29,164 nucleotides of DNA, from the NCBI GenBank assembly GCA_030916975.1, contig JAUPVO010000012.1, positions 1 through 29,164 on the forward strand, in the 5' to 3' direction. The notes below the pieces were generated by a model. That model did not search any database, had not been told where the DNA came from, and saw only the letters and a program-made list of their open reading frames with translations. Of the stretch, positions 15,443 to 23,110 are shown in pieces. The translations under genes were made by a program, and so were the position numbers. The DNA is from Patescibacteria group bacterium. Lineage in GTDB: Bacteria; Patescibacteriota; Minisyncoccia; Phycocordibacterales; UBA5272. Numbering within the stretch: position 1 is the stretch's first letter; each line of letters begins with the position of its first letter.

Positions 15443-16467
15443 TGTTTTGGTTAAACCTTAAAGATTACGCTAATAAATATTTTGGAATACTTAGCTCTAT
15501 TATATTTTTTGCTGGATTTATTATAGATTATATTTTCTTGCCGGCCATTACTAATGTTTCCATGATATATTTTAGTGTTGTTTATTTTATATCTTTAGGA
15601 ATATTGATATATGTCAAAGAAATATTTTATAAGAATAATATCTTTTTAAATTTTATAATTAGTTTTATTTCTGGATCTTACGCTTCTTTTGTTTTTGTTT
15701 ATTATATTCGAGGAGGAGACCTACTGATTAATTTACCGATACTCTCTGTAATATTATTCTTCATGTTTGCGAACGAATTTATCAAAAAGAAGTATAGATT
15801 ACTCGTTGAGTTATTAACTTATAGCATAATTACTATTTTCTATTTTATTTTTCTTATTCCAGTGATTACTAGAAGCTTGAGCGATAAAGAGTTTTATCTC
15901 TCACTTCTTATTTCTTTTATATTTTTGTATACGTATTTGTATTGTATATATCAGATAAGTAAGGATGATCTTAGGATAAAGTTACATTATTTTCTGGCTG
16001 TACCAATACTATTTTTAGGTTTTTGTTTTTATTTTAAGGTTTTGCCAGCAGTTCCTCTTAGTCTGCATTACTCTTCATTTTATGGGCAAGTTGAGAGCGA
16101 GATAGTTGAGGGTGAGAAATACTATATTTATGATAATCCTATAAGTAGGAATCTTAATATTTTCAAAAGTTACTTTTTAAGAAGATCGGCTCAGGCTACA
16201 GACTTAACAAATGGGTTATATTTTTATTCTGAGATAGAAGCTCCTATTGATTTTAATTTTAAAATCACCAATACTTGGCAATACTACAATCCAAATTCTA
16301 ACTCTTGGTCAATAGTCAGTGAAGTTTCTTATTCTGCTTCTGGAGGAAGGAAGGGTGGTTACAGAGGGTATAGCTATATTAACAATTTAAAACCAGGCAA
16401 ATACAAAGTTTTAGTTCTTGTTAATGACTCTAGGTATATAGGTTCGGCGTCTATAAATGTTAAATAA
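15442..16467 (+). CDS. Polytopic membrane protein with C-terminal DUF2914-like domain
   Basis: The first about 210 residues contain six or seven hydrophobic segments with short loops (for example LSSIIFFAGFIIDYIFL and HYFLAVPILFLGFCFYF). The last about 130 are soluble. The end resembles DUF2914: a WQYYNPNS..W segment, then SASGGRKGGYRGYSYINNLKPGKYKVLVLVND...IGSASINV, matching the W....SGGR....PG.W.V.V pattern of that family. Function is unknown; the soluble part probably faces outward. The ATG overlaps the dnaX stop by one base, so translation is coupled. It lies just upstream of the flavin genes, but a separate promoter seems to precede those. Confidence 0.75.
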   Translation: MFWLNLKDYANKYFGILSSIIFFAGFIIDYIFLPAITNVSMIYFSVVYFISLGILIYVKEIFYKNNIFLNFIISFISGSYASFVFVYYIRGGDLLINLPILSVILFFMFANEFIKKKYRLLVELLTYSIITIFYFIFLIPVITRSLSDKEFYLSLLISFIFLYTYLYCIYQISKDDLRIKLHYFLAVPILFLGFCFYFKVLPAVPLSLHYSSFYGQVESEIVEGEKYYIYDNPISRNLNIFKSYFLRRSAQATDLTNGLYFYSEIEAPIDFNFKITNTWQYYNPNSNSWSIVSEVSYSASGGRKGGYRGYSYINNLKPGKYKVLVLVNDSRYIGSASINVK

Positions 16468-16493
16468 GAAATAAAAAGTATTAAAAATTGTAG

Positions 16494-16499
16494 TATAAT
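16494..16499 (+). promoter_or_regulatory. -10 box before the flavin-protein operon
   Basis: TATAAT (16494-16499) lies 22 bp before the ATG at 16522, which would give a leader of about 16 nt. No -35 hexamer stands out, so the call is tentative. Confidence 0.45.
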
Positions 16500-16521
16500 A
16501 TAAGGATATAAAAATCTAAAT

Positions 16522-17082
16522 ATGACAAAAGAACAAAAAATATTGTATTCATTGCTTCTGGTTATTATGGTATCAGGGGCTGTTTGGTATGTTAATGATA
16601 AGAATTCTTCAGGTACAAAGACTGAGAATTATGTTACAAGCTCTACTCCTAATGGTGACACTAGCAATACTGATGGTCAGAACAATAATTCTTCTAATAA
16701 TGGCACCAACTCTTCTGGCGCAGTAGTTTCAGTTACATCCAATATCAACTCTGGACTTGCTGGTGTTAACGCAAGCGGATCAGTGAATGTTAGCGCTAAT
16801 ACTATACATAAAAGCATAGCTTTCAAAGTGCCCGATGACAACACCAATACTCTAGATGTTACTTTAACTTTGGATGGAAATACTATCACCAATGTACAGC
16901 TTAGCCAAAGTTCTGCCAACAAAGAATCTTCAGAATATGCCAAAGGATTTCTAGATAAGTTCAACAAAAATGACGTAGTGGGCAAAAAAGTTTCCGATGT
17001 TAATCTGTCTCGAGTTGGAGGAGCTTCTCTGACCACTAACGCTTTTAACAAAGTAGTGTTAGAAATTGCAAGTCAGATCTAA
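16522..17082 (+). CDS. Membrane-anchored FMN-binding-domain protein
   Basis: This 186-residue protein has an N-terminal membrane anchor (about 7-24, with lysines before it, so the rest should be outside the cell). A low-complexity Ser/Asn/Thr/Gly linker (about 27-95) follows, then a compact domain. The C-terminal pattern LDVTLTLDGNTITNVQL ... GKKVSDVNLSRVGGASLTTNAF is that of FMN_bind domains (NqrC/RnfG/PplA type). In them, ApbE joins FMN covalently to a threonine in SGAT-like motifs. Here the motif reads GGASLTT, so the matching residue is Ser169. It overlaps the apbE gene by 17 bases and stands two genes before a ferric-reductase-like protein. It probably acts as an extracytoplasmic electron carrier. 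Confidence 0.82.
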   Translation: MTKEQKILYSLLLVIMVSGAVWYVNDKNSSGTKTENYVTSSTPNGDTSNTDGQNNNSSNNGTNSSGAVVSVTSNINSGLAGVNASGSVNVSANTIHKSIAFKVPDDNTNTLDVTLTLDGNTITNVQLSQSSANKESSEYAKGFLDKFNKNDVVGKKVSDVNLSRVGGASLTTNAFNKVVLEIASQI

Positions 17083-17899
17083 TTACATTTTAAATAATTT
17101 CGAAGCACTCGGTACAAAATGGTATATCGAGTATTTTGATATTTTGGAAGAAAATAAAAAATTAGAAATAGAAGAATATATTAAGGTTTATATTAAAGAT
17201 TTTGAACAAAAGTATTCTAGATTCTTGCCAGACTCAATTTTGAATAAGTATAATAGAGGGGAGATTGCGCTGAAAGAGGATAAGACTTTGGAAGAAATAA
17301 TTAACTTAGCCTTAGAGTATAACACCTTAACAGAAGGAGTTTTTGATATAAATATAAAAGATAGGCTAGAAGGTATAGGTTACGGTAAGTTAAGTAATAA
17401 TAATATTCACAATGTGGATCTTGGGGGTATAGGCAAAGGATATCTTATAGATAAGGTATCTATGATTTTACAGGATAGATTTAATATAAAGTATTTTCTT
17501 ATTAACGGAGGCGGAGATATTTATGTTACGAGTGATAATGGTAAAGAAGTTGAAGTTTTGCTTCAACACCCAATAGAGAATGATAAGTATATTAAAAGTA
17601 TCAGAATAAAAAATTTGTCCCTCTGCTGTTCATCATCTTTTAAAAGGTTTTGGGTCAAAGATGGTGAAGAGCATAATCATTTTATTGATATTGGTTCTGT
17701 AGATAAAAAAGTATCAGCTGCTTCTTATGTTCTGGCTGATTCTGCATTGAAAGCAGATATATATGCAACTGTATTATGTATATTATCTAATCAAAAAGAT
17801 AAATTAAATAAGATTATGAACAAAGATAAAGATGTTAAATATTTGGTTTTAGATCATGAAGCAAATATCATTAATAATGATATAATTCTTAAAATATAA
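17066..17899 (+). CDS. apbE: FAD:protein FMN transferase (ApbE), TTG start
   Basis: ApbE transfers FMN from FAD to Ser/Thr of target flavoproteins. Family motifs are FEALGTKWYI near the start, FDINIKD (93-99), DLGGIGKGYLIDK (118-130), INGGGDIYV (146-154), HFIDIGS (205-211) and ADSALKADIYATVL (224-237) with the metal-binding acidic residues. The only usable start is TTG at 17066; a stop codon lies two codons upstream, so no signal peptide can be present, whereas many ApbE proteins are exported. The overlap with the FMN-binding gene and the next gene 10 bases downstream make a tight operon. The likely substrate is its upstream neighbour. Confidence 0.88.
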   Translation: MQVRSNYILNNFEALGTKWYIEYFDILEENKKLEIEEYIKVYIKDFEQKYSRFLPDSILNKYNRGEIALKEDKTLEEIINLALEYNTLTEGVFDINIKDRLEGIGYGKLSNNNIHNVDLGGIGKGYLIDKVSMILQDRFNIKYFLINGGGDIYVTSDNGKEVEVLLQHPIENDKYIKSIRIKNLSLCCSSSFKRFWVKDGEEHNHFIDIGSVDKKVSAASYVLADSALKADIYATVLCILSNQKDKLNKIMNKDKDVKYLVLDHEANIINNDIILKI

Positions 17900-17909
17900 A
17901 ATACAAAAT

Positions 17910-19109
17910 ATGAACGACATTTTATTCTGGGCAAATATAATAGGATATCTGGGGCTTATACTGATATATGTGCAAGTAGTTCTTGGGTCTAGACACATAT
18001 TTAAAGTGTTTACTAAGGACACAGTTCTTGTTAATAGAATACACAAGCAGATTGGTATTTTTGGAATACTTTTTGTATTAGCTCATCCTCTTTTAGAAAT
18101 GATGAATAGGTCTGAATCTTTAACTTGGTTAATTTCTCCTAATCTTAATATAGAGACAGAAACCCATATAACTTTTGGAAGATTTGCTCTGACACTATTT
18201 GTTCTTATCTGGGTAACAAGTGCTGTTATAAGAGAAAAAATAAAATGGAGACCTTGGAAATACCTACACCTCCTTTCTTATCCTATATTATTTTTTACTA
18301 TTATCCACTTATTAGAAATAGGCACTTTCTTTGGAGAGTATGCTTGGTTAAGAATTGTTTTATTTGTTTTGGTGGCCATCTTTGTGCTATCTGTTGCAAT
18401 GAGACTGTTGGCTTGGGCTGGGATTACCAAGTTAAAATATAAGATAATAGAAAAAGATATTGTTGGAGACATTATGTTACTCAAGGTTAGTCCAATTAAT
18501 CAGTCAGGAATAGCATCTTCAAAGTCTGGCCAACACTTTTTCTTACAAAGCAATAACTATAAAATGGAACACCCTTTTTCTGTTATAAGAAATGAGACCA
18601 ACGATGAAGGTGTTAATACTTTATCTTTTGGCATCAGAAAGGTTGGAAAATTCTGGGAAGAGATGGGTATGAAGAAAATTGGAGATATTATTAATATTGA
18701 TGGTCCCTATGGAAGATTTACGGAAGAGGCCAAGAATAATGAAGACAAGGTTGTTATAGCAGCTGGAGTCGGCATAACACCGTTTATAGAATTAATTGAA
18801 AAATATGGACCCAGTATCAGTCTGATTAATTGTAATAGAAACATTAATGAAGTTTTGGAGAGAGATAGTCTTAAATCAAAGGTAAACAGATACATAGACG
18901 TTTTGAATGAATATGAAGGTGCACCATCAGATGATATTAAGATCGGGCTTATTAGCAAAGATATTATTATAGATACTATAGGAGAAAACTATAAAAGCAG
19001 AAAGTATTTTATCTGTGGTTCGCCAGCTTTTGTGTTATTCTTAAAACAAGAATTATATAGCATCGACATAAGTAAACAAAATGTTTATTATGAAGATTTT
19101 GGATTTTAA
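17910..19109 (+). CDS. Ferric-reductase-like transmembrane NAD(P)H oxidoreductase
   Basis: This 399-residue protein has five or six membrane helices in the first 170 residues, then an FNR-type flavin reductase module. Four histidines form two pairs on neighbouring helices, H45/H59 (13 residues between) and H120/H133 (12 between), the spacing of two-haem ferric reductase and NADPH oxidase families. The FAD site is HPFSV (221-225) with DGPYGRF (264-270). The NAD(P)H site is AAGVGITPF (284-292) with ICGSPAF later, and the chain ends in the characteristic aromatic YEDFGF. It should oxidise NAD(P)H inside and pass electrons across the membrane. Being the third gene of the flavin operon, its likely acceptor is the FMN-bearing protein. 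Confidence 0.9.
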   Translation: MNDILFWANIIGYLGLILIYVQVVLGSRHIFKVFTKDTVLVNRIHKQIGIFGILFVLAHPLLEMMNRSESLTWLISPNLNIETETHITFGRFALTLFVLIWVTSAVIREKIKWRPWKYLHLLSYPILFFTIIHLLEIGTFFGEYAWLRIVLFVLVAIFVLSVAMRLLAWAGITKLKYKIIEKDIVGDIMLLKVSPINQSGIASSKSGQHFFLQSNNYKMEHPFSVIRNETNDEGVNTLSFGIRKVGKFWEEMGMKKIGDIINIDGPYGRFTEEAKNNEDKVVIAAGVGITPFIELIEKYGPSISLINCNRNINEVLERDSLKSKVNRYIDVLNEYEGAPSDDIKIGLISKDIIIDTIGENYKSRKYFICGSPAFVLFLKQELYSIDISKQNVYYEDFGF

Positions 19110-20543
19110 TTAGATAGCTGGAGATTCTAGCTTTGTATCGTCTATAGTTGCTTTTATATTTTCTTCCTGGTCTTGGGAATGTATAAGATTTTTATTTTTC
19201 CAATTACCTTTTCTGTAATAGTAGAGAGTTAATATGTAAGACAGTATCCAAGAGATAGGGAATGAGAACCATAGTCCTTCGATACCGTATATTTTTGAGA
19301 GAATGAAAGAAAGAGGTAGCTGTATTATCCACTGAGATATCAAAGTCAGGTTCATGGCTAATCTTGTATCCCCAGAAGCTCTGAAAGCTCCTAGTAATGA
19401 CATTTGTATACCTATAAATCCAAAGAATAAAGAAATTAATTTGATATATTGAACAGCAAAGTAAGTGGTCTCTGGATCATTATGTAAGAATATGCCAACA
19501 ATCTGTGGGGCAAATATAAAGGCTACAACACCAAATAGAGTGGAGCTAATGAAAGAGATTATAGAAGTTGTGTTGATTGTACTAACAGCTCTATCAATAT
19601 TTTTAGATCCAATATTCTGCCCAACTAGAACAGAGCTAGATATGGATAGACCAACCATAGGAATAATGACAAACATAAGCACATTAGAACCAACTCCATA
19701 AGAAGCTGTCACAGCAGTACCGAATCCGGCCACGATAAAAGTCGTTAACATCATGGTGGCTGATCTGCTACTTTGTTCTATAGAAGAAGGTATTCCGATT
19801 TTGAATATTTTTTTGATTAATTCGTAATCAGCTTTTATATTTTTCTTTATTATATGTATATGATATTTACCCCCAAACAGTATGTATAGAGAAGCTAGAG
19901 CTGATAACCCCTGAGTGAATAAGGTAGCTAGAGCAGCACCAGCCACACCGTGTCCTGCTATAGGCCCATAACCAAAAATGAAAAGAGGGTCTAATATAAA
20001 GTTTAGAGCTACTGTTGTGATTATAATATAGCTAGATTTTCTCATCTCACCAGTTGATCTGCTTATTGACTGGAACAGTGCAAATATAAAAGTAAAGACT
20101 ATTCCGAGAATAGAGTATCTTACAAAAGTTAAAGCGTCAGTATAGATATGTTGCTCTATATTCATGGCTTGAAGTAAGAAAGGACTGACGATATACCCTA
20201 TAAATGTTAAGATTAAAGATACTGAAACTATTACGATAAGGGATTGAGTGGCAACATGGTTCACCATTTTTTGATTTTTGGCACCTATATACTGAGATAT
20301 CAAAGTTGAACTAGCTATTGTTAGTCCCATACCAAGTGAAGCTAGTAGAAAGTTTATGGGGAAACTGACAGATACGGCAGCCACAGCATCACCTCCTAAT
20401 CTTCCAACCCAAAAAGCATCAACTAATTGATAGGCTGATTGGAGTAGACTTACGAATATCATAGGAAGGGCGATTTTCATCAGAGGCTGCAAGATATCCT
20501 TGTTAAAGAATTTATTTATATTATTTTTTAATTTTTGAGTCAT
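19110..20543 (-). CDS. MATE family efflux transporter
   Basis: This 477-residue protein has twelve hydrophobic segments in two homologous halves. Typical MATE blocks are IALPMIFVSLLQSAYQLVDAFWVGRLGGDAVAAVS near the N-terminus and its counterpart IGIPSSIEQSSRSATMMLTTFIV in the second half, plus GLSISSSVLVGQNIGSKN and GAFRASGDTRLAM. MATE proteins export drugs and other organic cations using Na+ or H+ gradients; substrate and ion cannot be read here. The stop codon abuts that of the ferric-reductase gene with no base between. The hydrophilic C-terminal tail (QDQEENIKATIDD) is cytoplasmic. Confidence 0.94.
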   Translation of the reverse strand: MTQKLKNNINKFFNKDILQPLMKIALPMIFVSLLQSAYQLVDAFWVGRLGGDAVAAVSVSFPINFLLASLGMGLTIASSTLISQYIGAKNQKMVNHVATQSLIVIVSVSLILTFIGYIVSPFLLQAMNIEQHIYTDALTFVRYSILGIVFTFIFALFQSISRSTGEMRKSSYIIITTVALNFILDPLFIFGYGPIAGHGVAGAALATLFTQGLSALASLYILFGGKYHIHIIKKNIKADYELIKKIFKIGIPSSIEQSSRSATMMLTTFIVAGFGTAVTASYGVGSNVLMFVIIPMVGLSISSSVLVGQNIGSKNIDRAVSTINTTSIISFISSTLFGVVAFIFAPQIVGIFLHNDPETTYFAVQYIKLISLFFGFIGIQMSLLGAFRASGDTRLAMNLTLISQWIIQLPLSFILSKIYGIEGLWFSFPISWILSYILTLYYYRKGNWKNKNLIHSQDQEENIKATIDDTKLESPAI

Positions 20544-20554
20544 CGTGTCATTTT

Positions 20555-20584
20555 ACTATAATTTCTAAATTTTATCTAATTCAA
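20555..20584 (-). promoter_or_regulatory. Promoter of the MATE gene
   Basis: On the minus strand TTGAAT (20579-20584) and TATAGT (20555-20560) are separated by 18 bp, about 12 bp before the ATG at 20543. The leader would be only about 5 nt. Confidence 0.5.
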
Positions 20585-20606
20585 AATATTCCACAGATTT
20601 ATACTG

Positions 20607-20615
20607 TGTTATAAT
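20607..20615 (+). promoter_or_regulatory. Extended -10 promoter of the FAD-linked oxidase gene
   Basis: TGT TATAAT (TATAAT at 20610-20615) lies 51 bp upstream of the ATG at 20667. The -35 is not evident. Confidence 0.6.
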
Positions 20616-20666
20616 ATAAAGTATCAATATTAAATTATTTGTATAGAAACTTATTAGGATTAAAAT

Positions 20667-22325
20667 ATGCTAGAAAGATTTGAGATAAAAAAAGATCAAG
20701 AAGTATTAGAGAAGAATAGTGTGAATGCTTCGATTTTTCGTATGATACCCAAAGGAGTTTTTGTTCCTAATAATAAAAATGAAGTTTTGGAATTTGTGAG
20801 AGAGGTTATAAGGATTAAAAAAGAAGATAAAAAATCTACCATTTCCATTACTCCGCGTGCAGCCGGGACATGTATGAGCGGGGGGTCCATTACTGATGAG
20901 TATATAGTATCTTTTACTGAGAACTTGAACAGAGTGGTTGAGTTCGACGCTAGCAGTAAAACAATAGAAATAGAAACTGGAATGTATTATAGAGACTTCG
21001 ATAAGACTACTTTAAAAGAGAATCTGATAATGCCGACTTATCCAGCTTCTAGGGATCTTTGTGCTATTGGAGGTATGATTGGCAATAATGCCGGTGGTGA
21101 GAAAACTCTCAAGTATGGTAAAACCGAAGACTATGTAGAAGCGATTAATATGATATGTTCTGATGGTAATGAGTATCGTTTTAAAGAATTAAAAGGAAAT
21201 GAGTTAGATGAGGTTATAGAGAATGACAATACTTTTTACGGGGAATTACATAGAAAAGTCTTGGCTCTTATACAAAATAATGAAGCAGAAATTAATAACA
21301 ATAAACCAAAAGTTACCAAAAACTCATCAGGGTATAATCTTTGGGGTATTTATGATAAAGATAAACACAGTATGGATTTGACTAAGTTGATAGTCGGATC
21401 CCAAGGAACACTAGGGGTTAACACTTCAGCTCAATTCAGATTAGTAGAAAATAATACCAAAAGTAAAATGGCCGTAGTATTTTTGAAAGATATTAAAGAC
21501 TTGCCGTATATTGTAGACCAGATAACCCCACTTACTCCAGAGAGTTTTGAGATCTATGATGATCACACATTTAAAATATCTATGAAATTCTTGCCACAGA
21601 TAATAAAAAGGCTAGGTGGGAGTATTTTTAGTCTTATGAAGTTATTCTGGCCTGAGTTTAAGATGGTGTTAACTGGTAACATACCGAAGATAATCATGCT
21701 TATAGAATTTGTAGAGAAAGATAATGAGACTTTAAAATCAAAAATTAAATCACTCAATCAGATTTTTGACAATATAAAACTAGAAGAGGAGTTATCTAAA
21801 AGAGTTCAATCTCATATAGTTCACACCAAAAAAGAAGCTCTCAAGTACTGGGTCTTTCGTCGTGAATCTTTTAACTTGTTGAGGTCCAAATTAAAAGATG
21901 TGAGGACAGTTCCTTTTATTGAGGATGTGGTAGTTAAAGCTTCAGATCTAGCAAATTTCTTGCCTGAATTTGAAAGTATTTTAGATGAAGAGAAGTTGGT
22001 ATACACTATAGCTGGTCATGTGGGAGATGGTAATGTGCATGTTATACCTCTTATGAAGTTAAAAGATGATAAAACTATAGAGCAGATTAAAAGAATTTCA
22101 GATGAAGTTTATTCTCTGGTCAGGAAGTATCAGGGTTCGCTTTCTGGAGAACATAATGACGGTATAGTTAGGGGACCATTTTTACAATACATGTTCACAG
22201 GTAAGATGATTGAACTTTTTAAAGAGGTTAAGAATATATTTGATCCAGACAATATTTTTAATCCGAATAAGAAAGTAAACATTGATTGGGATTATGCAGC
22301 TTTGCATATAGATAGAAGAAAATAG
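20667..22325 (+). CDS. FAD-linked oxidase, D-lactate/glycolate dehydrogenase (GlcD/Dld) type
   Basis: This 552-residue flavoprotein has a vanillyl-alcohol-oxidase-type FAD domain followed by the FAD-oxidase C domain. FAD-domain motifs are PRAAGTCMSGGSI, the pyrophosphate loop MIGNNAGGEKTLKYGKTEDYV, and IVGSQGTLGV. The C domain carries TIAGHVGDGNVHVIPL and SGEHNDGIVRG, whose histidines are those of the active site, and ends with FDPDNIFNPNKKV. There is no iron-sulfur or membrane domain in the same chain, and no cysteine-rich glcF/lldE-like gene follows, so the electron acceptor is unknown. It lies 1.5 kb from the flavin/haem module, which makes a quinone-free route to that module conceivable but unproven. 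The substrate (D-lactate most likely) is inferred from family only. Confidence 0.88.
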   Translation: MLERFEIKKDQEVLEKNSVNASIFRMIPKGVFVPNNKNEVLEFVREVIRIKKEDKKSTISITPRAAGTCMSGGSITDEYIVSFTENLNRVVEFDASSKTIEIETGMYYRDFDKTTLKENLIMPTYPASRDLCAIGGMIGNNAGGEKTLKYGKTEDYVEAINMICSDGNEYRFKELKGNELDEVIENDNTFYGELHRKVLALIQNNEAEINNNKPKVTKNSSGYNLWGIYDKDKHSMDLTKLIVGSQGTLGVNTSAQFRLVENNTKSKMAVVFLKDIKDLPYIVDQITPLTPESFEIYDDHTFKISMKFLPQIIKRLGGSIFSLMKLFWPEFKMVLTGNIPKIIMLIEFVEKDNETLKSKIKSLNQIFDNIKLEEELSKRVQSHIVHTKKEALKYWVFRRESFNLLRSKLKDVRTVPFIEDVVVKASDLANFLPEFESILDEEKLVYTIAGHVGDGNVHVIPLMKLKDDKTIEQIKRISDEVYSLVRKYQGSLSGEHNDGIVRGPFLQYMFTGKMIELFKEVKNIFDPDNIFNPNKKVNIDWDYAALHIDRRK

Positions 22326-22357
22326 GGCGAAATGCAATAGATTTTGTCACTGTTTTG

Positions 22358-22366
22358 TGTTATAAT
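22358..22366 (+). promoter_or_regulatory. Extended -10 promoter of tRNA-Gln
   Basis: TGT TATAAT (TATAAT at 22361-22366) lies 13 bp before the tRNA. A TTGTCA at 22344-22349 is too close (11 bp) to be its -35. Confidence 0.6.
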
Positions 22367-22379
22367 TTCCAAATAATTT

Positions 22380-22453
22380 TGGCGGATCGTCTAATGGTAG
22401 GACAGCAGCCTTTGAAGCTGTGAATATAAGTTCGATTCTTATTCCGCCAGCCA
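22380..22453 (+). tRNA. tRNA-Gln (anticodon UUG), CCA encoded
   Basis: It folds as a full cloverleaf: acceptor TGGCGGA/TCCGCCA, D stem GTCT/GGAC, anticodon stem GCAGC/GCTGT around loop CTTTGAA (anticodon TTG), and T arm ATAAG-TTCGATT-CTTAT. The first pair is the weak U1-A72 typical of tRNA-Gln, the discriminator is G, and CCA follows in the DNA, unlike the tRNA-Thr in this window. Confidence 0.95.
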
Positions 22454-22480
22454 ATTTGATTTAGTTCAAAAAGTTTTAAT

Positions 22481-22867
22481 ATGAACAAAGATAATTATTT
22501 AAAAACCATAAAAGATATTGCGAGCGCCGAAACATCTTTTGATCCTAGTAACTGGACTCCTAGTAACCCTTTATGGGGGCATTGTGCTGTGGTATCCTTG
22601 CTCGCTCAAGAGATATTCGGAGGAGAGATTGTAAAAGGATCTTTATTAGATTATCCAAAGTACTCTTACCTTAAGTCTCATATTTGGAATCGCATCAACG
22701 AAGAAGATATAGATTTTACTAGTGAACAATATTCTGATTTGTCACACAAAGATCTAGAGGGAGTTATATATTCAAAAGAATCGATACTAAAATATCCAAA
22801 CACAGTTAAGAGACTTAGCATCTTAAAAGAAAGGTTTTTAGATACTCAAAGACCATCGAAATGGTAG
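22481..22867 (+). CDS. YunG-like protein
   Basis: This 128-residue protein matches the pattern of the YunG family: WTPSNPLWGHCAVVSLLAQEIFGGEIVKG near residues 25-53, then SHIWNRINEEDIDFTSEQY near 67-85. The conserved G-H/Q-C-A-V segment followed by FGG and an H-x-WNR block suggests a cysteine/histidine site, but no function is established for the family as far as I know. It starts 27 bases after the tRNA-Gln and may be co-transcribed with it. The start context is ttttaat ATG, without SD. Confidence 0.75.
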   Translation: MNKDNYLKTIKDIASAETSFDPSNWTPSNPLWGHCAVVSLLAQEIFGGEIVKGSLLDYPKYSYLKSHIWNRINEEDIDFTSEQYSDLSHKDLEGVIYSKESILKYPNTVKRLSILKERFLDTQRPSKW

Positions 22868-23110
22868 AATGAAAGTGTTAAAGATAACCTTACTGGGCTT
22901 GACCGACTACGGCTCTTGCTCAAGGACGCCAGCCAATCTGGTCACTCAGTCAATCTGAGTACTAAATCAAACGGAGAACGCATTGTAAAATATAGACTTT
23001 TCTCTTTTACATATGGGTTCTTAACTAAGTAGTTTATAAAATCTTTTTTTTATTCGTTTCAGAACTTTCAAATATCTGCTTTGCTTTGTGTATAACAAAA
23101 TTATATATTC
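22868..23110. other. Intergenic segment with a cluster of small hairpins, possible RNA element
   Basis: No gene is visible. The part from about 22890 to 22985 is GC-richer than its flanks and holds consecutive hairpins: CTTGA/TCAAG (22898-22902 with 22920-22924) enclosing CCG/CGG, CCAG/CTGG (22929-22941) and ACTCAG/CTGAGT (22944-22960). The last two share the loop ending CAAT. No promoter of the quality seen elsewhere precedes it on plus, and it is not followed by a T run. The remainder to 23110 is plain AT-rich spacer behind the convergent gene. Confidence 0.4.

Noticed and set aside
22380..22453. tRNA-Gln as an attachment site for the accessory region to its right
   Set aside because: I looked for a second copy of the tRNA 3' end (ttcgattcttattccgcca) downstream and found none in the window.
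22890..22962. CRISPR array or integron attC site
   Set aside because: The repeats are inverted, not direct, differ in sequence, and have no regular spacers or attC core motifs.
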